Of a DNA stretch of 64,000 nt, positions 59,218 to 64,000 are shown piece after piece. The DNA lies in contig NZ_BMRJ01000002.1 in assembly GCF_014648575.1 (NCBI RefSeq), positions 32,655-96,654 on the forward strand, read 5' to 3'. A model generated the notes under the pieces. The model saw only the letters and a list, made by a program, of their open reading frames with translations. It had not been told where the DNA came from and made no database searches. This DNA is from Agromyces mediolanus (GTDB lineage Bacteria; Actinomycetota; Actinomycetes; Actinomycetales; Microbacteriaceae). Position 1 is the first letter of the stretch, and each line of letters starts with the position of its first letter. A program made the translations under genes and the position numbers.

Positions 59218-59234
59218 GGCGGGCCGCGCCCGCC
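59218..59234. terminator. Hairpin between convergent genes
   Basis: GGCGGGC / GCCCGCC arms with a three-base loop, between the permease stop (59195) and the GntR gene stop (59245). Confidence 0.5.
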
Positions 59235-59244
59235 CGCGCCCGGC

Positions 59245-59622
59245 TCACTCGTGCAGGGCGGCGTCGACGATCTCGCGCGCCTCGGCGGCGTCGACGCCCA
59301 CGCGGCGGGCGAGGGCCGCGAAGTCGGCGGCGGCGCGCTGCAGGGCCCGGCGCCCGGCGTCGCCGTGCTCGGCGATGACGGTGCCGTTGCGGCCCCGGGT
59401 CTCGATCACGCCGTCGCCCTCGAGCGCGCGGTAGGCCTTCGCGACGGTGTTCGTGGCGAGCCCGAGCTGTTCGGCGAGGGCGCGCACGGTCGGCAGCCGG
59501 TCGCCGGGGGCGAGCCGCCCGGACTGCACCGCGTCGACGACGGCGGCGCGCAGCTGCTCGAACGGGGCGGTCGCCGCATCCGGATCGATCGTGAGCGACA
59601 GGCCGGCGCCGGGCTTCGACAT
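59245..59622 (-). CDS. GntR-family regulator (YtrA-like)
   Basis: A 125-residue short GntR protein: PFEQLRAAVVDAVQSGRLAPGDRLPTVRALAEQLGLATNTVAKAYRALEGDGVIETRGRNGTVI (fragments AEQLGLATNTVAKAYRAL). Only a short helical C-terminus follows, as in the YtrA subfamily that controls ABC transporters. It starts 11 bases after the Lrp-type gene on the same strand, so the two form an operon. No transporter gene is adjacent. Confidence 0.92.
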   Translation of the reverse strand: MSKPGAGLSLTIDPDAATAPFEQLRAAVVDAVQSGRLAPGDRLPTVRALAEQLGLATNTVAKAYRALEGDGVIETRGRNGTVIAEHGDAGRRALQRAAADFAALARRVGVDAAEAREIVDAALHE

Positions 59623-59633
59623 CGGGGGCCCGC

Positions 59634-60071
59634 TCAGTCCCGCACCCGGTTCACGAGGCGCGAGAGCACGATCGCGCTGCGGGTGTGGTCGACGTTGGGG
59701 GCGATGCGCACCCGTTCGAGCGCGTCCTCGAGGGAGGCGATGTCGCGCGCGCGGATCTGCACGATCGCGTCGGCGGAGCCGGTGACGGTTCCCGCGTAGA
59801 CGACCTCGGGCACCTCCTGGAGGATGCGCTTCAGCTCCTCCGGGGCGACCGTGCCGCGGCAGAACAGCTCGACGTAGGCCTCGGTGGACATGCCGTCGAC
59901 GGTCGGGTCGACCTGGATCGTGAAGGAGCGGATGACGCCCTCGGCGACGAGCTTGTCGACGCGCCGCTTCACCGCCGAGGCGGAGAGCCCCACGGAGGAG
60001 CCGATGTCGCCGTAGCCGGCACGGGCGTTCTGCCGCAGAAGATCGAGGATCGCTCGGTCCAGGTTGTCCAT
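59634..60071 (-). CDS. Lrp/AsnC-family transcriptional regulator
   Basis: A 145-residue Lrp-type protein: MDNLDRAILDLLRQNARAGYGDIGSSVGLSASAVKRRVDKLVAEGVI as the HTH and a RAM domain (about 65-140). A single-domain leucine-responsive-type regulator of amino-acid genes; putA, 3.9 kb away, is a possible but unproven target. The gene heads the two-gene operon with the short GntR gene. Confidence 0.92.
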   Translation of the reverse strand: MDNLDRAILDLLRQNARAGYGDIGSSVGLSASAVKRRVDKLVAEGVIRSFTIQVDPTVDGMSTEAYVELFCRGTVAPEELKRILQEVPEVVYAGTVTGSADAIVQIRARDIASLEDALERVRIAPNVDHTRSAIVLSRLVNRVRD

Positions 60072-60186
60072 GGAACGCGAGTGTACGCGGGACTCTTGCG
60101 CGCCGTCGTCCGGTCGCGCGCGAATCCTGCGGGTCGTTGCGGAATCGTTCGCAAACGGGGCACAGAAGGTGCCGTGCGGGAGTGGT

Positions 60187-60804
60187 TCAGGCGGGGGCGA
60201 CCGTGGCGCGGCGCGCGCGGAGGCCGTCGAGGAGGGCCCGGATGCCGAGCTCGAAGGCCGCGGCGGCGCTCGTCGACTCCTCGTACTCGGGGTCGAGCGC
60301 GGCGTGCACCCGGGCGAGCTCGGCCGGCACCGAGGACTGGTCGAGCATGTCGCTCGGCGCCACGAGGTCGAGCGCGGAGCCGAGCACGTGCGCCTCGACG
60401 GTGCGCATCACGGCGACCGCGTCGTGCATCGGCCAACCGGCCTCGATCAGGGCGCCGATCACGACGTCGTAGATCTCGAACGTCGAGATGTCCCGGATCG
60501 GGGTGGTCGCGAGGATGCGGATGAGGTTCGGGTGCGCGGCGAAGACCCGCAGGTAGGAGCGCGCCCACGCTTCGAGCGCGACGTCCCAGGGCTCGTCGGC
60601 GAAGGGGGTGGTGTCGATGCCCACGACGATGTGCGCGCGCACGAGCTCGATCAGCTCGTCGCGGCTGCCGACGTGGTTGTAGAGCGAGGAGACCTGCCGG
60701 TGCACCCTCGTGGCGAGGGAGCGCATCGTGAGCGCCTCGCTGCCCTGCTCGTCGACGATCGCGAGGGCGGCGAGGACGAGCTGCTCGCGGTTGACGGTCG
60801 GCAT
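60187..60804 (-). CDS. TetR-family regulator of the amidohydrolase/permease pair
   Basis: A 205-residue TetR protein: REQLVLAALAIVDEQGSEALTMRSLATRVHRQVSSLYNHVGSRDELIELV. The C-terminal domain resembles TetR_C of the TetR/tetracycline-repressor type. ATG 60804 has GAGGGGG upstream. Overlapping -10 elements TACACT (minus, 60844-60839) and TAGCCT (plus, 60843-60848) and the repeated palindrome at 60861-60890 imply that it represses itself and the divergent amidohydrolase-permease operon. Confidence 0.92.
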   Translation of the reverse strand: MPTVNREQLVLAALAIVDEQGSEALTMRSLATRVHRQVSSLYNHVGSRDELIELVRAHIVVGIDTTPFADEPWDVALEAWARSYLRVFAAHPNLIRILATTPIRDISTFEIYDVVIGALIEAGWPMHDAVAVMRTVEAHVLGSALDLVAPSDMLDQSSVPAELARVHAALDPEYEESTSAAAAFELGIRALLDGLRARRATVAPA

Positions 60805-60860
60805 CCCGGCATCCCCCTCTTCCCTCAGCCCTGCCGAGAGTGTAGCCTCTCAACACCCAC

Positions 60861-60890
60861 ACGAACAGTGTTCGTATGAACGCTGTTCGT
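60861..60890. promoter_or_regulatory. Operator for the TetR/amidohydrolase intergenic region
   Basis: ACGAACAGTGTTCGT has perfect 7-bp arms around one base, followed directly by the related ATGAACGCTGTTCGT. It lies between the overlapping divergent -10 elements (60839-60848) and the amidohydrolase start. Confidence 0.7.
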
Positions 60891-60910
60891 TCGAGTGAAA
60901 GCAACGGTGC

Positions 60911-62542
60911 ATGACGGCGATCCACTTCTCCGGCGGAACGATCTGGCGCGGCGCGGGCGAGCCCGCGGCGCGCTCCCTGCTCGTCGACGGCGGGGTGATC
61001 GTCGCGCTCGACGACGCGGCCGACGCCGCGGCCGAGCGGGCCGAGCAGCTCGAACGCGTCGAGCTCGACGGCGGATTCCTGATGCCCTCCTTCGGCGACG
61101 GCCACGCCCACCCGCTCTTCGGCGGGCTCGAGGCCGAGGGCCCCGCGGTGCGCGGCCGCACCTCCGTCGAGGAGATCGTCGCCGCCGTCGGCGAGTACGC
61201 CGCGGCCCACCCCGACGAGGAGTGGATCTTCGGCGCCTCCTACGACCCCAGCCTCGTCGAGGAGGGCCTCTTCGACGCCCGCTGGCTCGACGCCGCCGTG
61301 CCCGACCGGCCCGTCGTGCTGCGCGCCTACGACTACCACACGGTGTGGGTGAACTCCCGGGCGCTCGAGCTCGCCGGCATCGACGCGTCGACGCCCGAGC
61401 CGGTGCTCGGCGAGATCTGCCGCCGCGCCGACGGCAGCCCGCTCGGCACCCTCCGCGAGTGGGGCGCGGTCGACCTCGTCTTCGACGCCGCCCCGGTGCG
61501 GCCGGCCGAGCAGCGCATGCGCGCGCTCGTGCGGGCCGGCGAGTACTACCTCGCGCGCGGGGTCACCTGGGTGCAGGATGCCTGGGTCGAGCCCGGCGAC
61601 GTCGACAGCTACCTCGAGGCGGCGGAGCGGGGCATCCTCCCCGTCCGCTTCAACCTCGCCCTGTACGCCGATCCGCGGCGGTTCCCCGCGCAGCTGCCGA
61701 CCATGCTCGACTCGCGCGAGCGGGTGCAGGCGCTCGGCTCGCCCATGCTGACCGCGCACACCGTGAAGTTCTTCGCCGACGGCGTCATCGAGTCCGAGAC
61801 GGGGGCGCTGCTGGAGCCCTACTGCTCCGCGCTGCACAAGCACGGGATGTCGGTCTGGGAGGGCGAGTCCCTCGCCGAGGCCGTGCGCGCGGTCGACGCC
61901 GCCGGCTTCCAGGTGCACATCCACGCCATCGGCGACGCCGCCGTGCGGCAGGCGCTCGACGCGATCGAGGGCGCCATCGCCGCGAACGGCCCGCGCGACC
62001 GCCGCCCCGTCATCGCCCACGCCCAGCTCGTCGACGACGCCGACCTCGACCGCTTCGCCGAGCTCGGCGTCATCGCCTGCATGCAGCCGCTGTGGGCGCA
62101 GCTCGACGGGCTGATGACCGTGCTCACCGTGCCCCGGCTCGGCCAGGAGCGCGCCGACCGCCAGTACCGCATGGCCTCGCTCGAGGCATCCGGCGCTGCG
62201 CTGTCCTTCGGCTCCGACTGGCCGGTCAGCTCCGGCGCCCCGCTCGACGGCCTCGCGATCGCGGTGTCGCGGCAGACCGCCGACGGCGTGCCCGCCGGCG
62301 GCTGGACGCCCGCCGAGATCCTCGACCCGGCGATCGCCTTCGACGCCTACTCGGCCTCCGTGGCCCACCAGGGCTTCGCCGACCGCGCCGCCGCCCCGTG
62401 GGGGCGCATCGAGCCCGGCGCGAGCGCCGACTTCGTCGTGCTCGCCGCCGACCCCCGGCAGCTCGCCCCCGCCGAGCTGCCCGCCCTCGCCATCCGCTCC
62501 ACCTACCTCGCAGGAAGCCCCCGATACCGCGGCGCAGCGTAG
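60911..62542 (+). CDS. Metal-dependent amidohydrolase (YtcJ/AmdA-like)
   Basis: A 543-residue amidohydrolase of the amidohydrolase-3 type. Metal motif GDGHAHPLF (HxH) near residue 64, VHIHAIGDAAVRQALD in the middle with its conserved histidines, then FGSDWPVSSGAPLDGLA near the C-terminus, and a beta-sandwich ending ADFVVLAADPRQL. The substrate is unknown. It is followed 27 bases later by an APC permease, so it probably handles an imported amino-acid-like amide. Confidence 0.9.
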   Translation: MTAIHFSGGTIWRGAGEPAARSLLVDGGVIVALDDAADAAAERAEQLERVELDGGFLMPSFGDGHAHPLFGGLEAEGPAVRGRTSVEEIVAAVGEYAAAHPDEEWIFGASYDPSLVEEGLFDARWLDAAVPDRPVVLRAYDYHTVWVNSRALELAGIDASTPEPVLGEICRRADGSPLGTLREWGAVDLVFDAAPVRPAEQRMRALVRAGEYYLARGVTWVQDAWVEPGDVDSYLEAAERGILPVRFNLALYADPRRFPAQLPTMLDSRERVQALGSPMLTAHTVKFFADGVIESETGALLEPYCSALHKHGMSVWEGESLAEAVRAVDAAGFQVHIHAIGDAAVRQALDAIEGAIAANGPRDRRPVIAHAQLVDDADLDRFAELGVIACMQPLWAQLDGLMTVLTVPRLGQERADRQYRMASLEASGAALSFGSDWPVSSGAPLDGLAIAVSRQTADGVPAGGWTPAEILDPAIAFDAYSASVAHQGFADRAAAPWGRIEPGASADFVVLAADPRQLAPAELPALAIRSTYLAGSPRYRGAA

Positions 62543-62569
62543 CGCCGCACCACGAAAGGAAACCCGGCC

Positions 62570-63949
62570 ATGTCCCAGGCTTCGCCCCACGATCCCCTGA
62601 TCTCGGCGACCACCGCCACCGCGCAAGTCACGGAGGGCCGCTTCAAGCGCGTGCTCGGCGTGCCCTCGCTCGTGCTCTTCGGGCTCGTCTACATGGTGCC
62701 GCTCACCGTGTTCACGACCTACGGCATCGTCACGCAGGTCACCGGCGGCCGGGTGCCCGTCGCCTACCTGATCACCCTCGTCGCGATGGTCTTCACGGCG
62801 CGCTCCTACGCCAGGATGTCGGTCGCCTACCCGTACGCGGGATCGGCGTACGTCTACACGCAGCGGAGCTTCGGCGGCGCGGTCGGCTTCCTCTCCGGCT
62901 GGGCGCTGCTGCTCGACTACCTGTTCCTGCCGATGATCAACTACCTGGTGCTCGGCATCTACCTCTCGGCGTCGTTCCCCGGCATCCCCGCGTGGGTGTT
63001 CGTCGTCGCCGCGATCGCGCTCGTGACGATCCTGAACGTCGTCGGCATCGTCTCGGTGAACCGGGCCAACTTCGTCATCATCGCCGTGCAGACGATCTTC
63101 ATCGTCGTCTTCGTCGCGCTCGGCTTCTCGACGGCGGCCGGCAACGGCGTCGACCCGCTGCTGCCGTTCCAGGGCGACGGCACGGTCGACGGCTTCGGGG
63201 CGCTGTTCGCGGGCGCCGCCATCCTGTGCCTCTCGTTCCTCGGCTTCGACTCGGTGTCGACGCTCGCCGAGGAGGCGAAGGACTCGAAGCGCACCGTGCC
63301 CCGGGCGATCATGATCACCACGATCAGCGCGGGCCTCGTGTTCGTGCTGCTCTCCTACGTGGCCCAGCTCGTGTTCCCCTCGAACGACTTCACCTCGGTG
63401 GATGCCGCGGGCGTCGACGTCGTGAGCGCCGCGGGCGGGCAGTGGCTGTCCACGCTGTTCATCGCGGGCTACGTCGCCGGTGCGACCGGATCGGCGCTGA
63501 CCTCGCAGGCCTCGGTCGCGCGCATCCTCTTCGCGATGGGGCGCGACGGCGTGCTGCCGCGCCGGGTGTTCGGCCACCTGAACAAGCGATTCGGCACGCC
63601 GGTGGTCGCGATCCTGATCGTCTCGGCGATCTCGCTGCTCGCGCTCGTGTTCGACCTGACGCTGCTCAGCGAGATGATCAGCTTCGGCGCGCTCATCGCG
63701 TTCTCGGTGGTGAACCTCTCGGTCGTGAAGCACTACTTCCTCGACGGCAAGGAGCGCACCGGCCTCGGGGTGCTGAACAACCTCGTGCTGCCGCTCATCG
63801 GCTTCGCGCTGACGGTGTGGCTGTGGACGAGCCTCTCGGGCCGCACCTTCATCATCGGCCTGTCCTGGCTCGCGCTCGGCGTCATCATCCTCGCGATCGT
63901 GACGCGCGGCTTCCGCCGGCCGACGCCGATGCTCGACCTGAAGGAGTAG
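62570..63949 (+). CDS. APC-family amino-acid permease
   Basis: A 459-residue permease with 12 helices. Landmarks: ARMSVAYPYAGSAYVYTQRSFGGAVGFLSGWALLLDYLFLP and FLGFDSVSTLAEEAKDSKRTVPRAIMIT. ATG 62570 has GAAAGGA seven bases upstream. It shares the TetR-controlled transcript with the amidohydrolase. Substrate unknown. A copy of the dispersed palindrome follows its stop. Confidence 0.93.
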   Translation: MSQASPHDPLISATTATAQVTEGRFKRVLGVPSLVLFGLVYMVPLTVFTTYGIVTQVTGGRVPVAYLITLVAMVFTARSYARMSVAYPYAGSAYVYTQRSFGGAVGFLSGWALLLDYLFLPMINYLVLGIYLSASFPGIPAWVFVVAAIALVTILNVVGIVSVNRANFVIIAVQTIFIVVFVALGFSTAAGNGVDPLLPFQGDGTVDGFGALFAGAAILCLSFLGFDSVSTLAEEAKDSKRTVPRAIMITTISAGLVFVLLSYVAQLVFPSNDFTSVDAAGVDVVSAAGGQWLSTLFIAGYVAGATGSALTSQASVARILFAMGRDGVLPRRVFGHLNKRFGTPVVAILIVSAISLLALVFDLTLLSEMISFGALIAFSVVNLSVVKHYFLDGKERTGLGVLNNLVLPLIGFALTVWLWTSLSGRTFIIGLSWLALGVIILAIVTRGFRRPTPMLDLKE

Positions 63950-63962
63950 GCGCTTCGCCGCC

Positions 63963-64000
63963 CTTCAGGGGTGCCCGACGTTCATGAACGTCGGGCAACC
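63963..64000. repeat. Dispersed TTCATGAA palindrome, copy 3 (cut by window edge)
   Basis: From 63963 to the edge; arms meet at 63984/63985 with one mismatch (63971/63998). Inner bases read ACGTTCATGAACGT, whereas copies 1 and 2 read ACTTTCATGAAAGT, a compensatory T-A to G-C change. It lies after the APC permease, as a terminator would. Confidence 0.85.

Noticed and set aside
59969..63733. 1254-residue minus-strand open frame over amidohydrolase and permease genes
   Set aside because: It is a shadow of well-recognised plus-strand genes and the TetR/Lrp genes; no family motif.

Overview
The window is very GC-rich, densely packed DNA with strong GC3 codon bias, many GTG starts and frequent 4-base stop/start overlaps. 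Gene content (PknB-type kinase with FHA and PP2C partners, Lrp/AsnC, WYL, GntR and many TetR regulators, a DtxR-type iron box, the prpDBC methylcitrate pathway) and frequent leaderless-type promoters (TAnnnT 6-8 nt before the start codon) point to a chromosomal segment of an actinobacterium, most likely family Microbacteriaceae. I cannot name the genus from sequence alone. No rRNA, tRNA, CRISPR array, transposase, integrase or replication origin was seen.

Layout. (1) 73-15187: one co-directional block encoding a Ser/Thr kinase, a 1998-residue membrane-anchored multi-Ig-like protein, a MoxR AAA+ ATPase, a DUF58 protein, a transglutaminase-fold membrane protein lacking catalytic Cys and His, an FHA membrane protein, a PP2C phosphatase and a small tail-anchored protein. 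Nearly all are joined by 1- to 4-base overlaps, so this reads as one cell-envelope phospho-signalling operon. (2) 15242-17879: an ABC-2 exporter pair and a PEP-mutase-like protein. (3) 17965-20298: an LssY-like membrane protein, a lipoprotein and a lower-GC secreted protein. (4) 20480-25188: a siderophore uptake operon (binding protein, two permeases, ATPase, siderophore reductase) behind an iron box at 25246-25264, with a striking hairpin inside. (5) 25279-32229: TrhO, a YbhB-like protein, membrane and lipoproteins, a LysE exporter, 3-hydroxyisobutyryl-CoA hydrolase, and SufS/SufU. (6) 32342-38008: GntR regulator, prpD, prpB, then a DUF559 nuclease-like gene flanked by repeats on the opposite strand, then prpC; the methylcitrate operon seems to have been split by that gene. 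(7) 38127-51349: small transporter/regulator pairs (TetR-MFS, HxlR-DoxX, ArsR-SRPBCC, WYL-DrrAB, TetR-hydrolase), AI-2E-type permease and a PYROXD2-like flavoprotein. (8) 51369-63949: LysR, PutA (proline catabolism), divergent RimB-like protease and RimK ligase, an ion-transporter-superfamily permease, Lrp and GntR regulators, and a TetR-controlled amidohydrolase/amino-acid permease pair.

Most interesting signals: a dispersed palindrome with a TTCATGAA core present three times in the last 12 kb, with a compensatory base-pair change; the DUF559 gene with a 23-bp inverted repeat on one side and a single related arm on the other, inside prpBC; the catalytically dead transglutaminase in the kinase operon; a 14-bp UUCG-loop hairpin inside the siderophore operon that makes the first permease start ambiguous (possibly CTG); in-frame tandem repeats in the PutA linker; and an eightfold GGTGGC repeat between the two genes of an exporter. 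All assignments are from reading the sequence; no database search was run.
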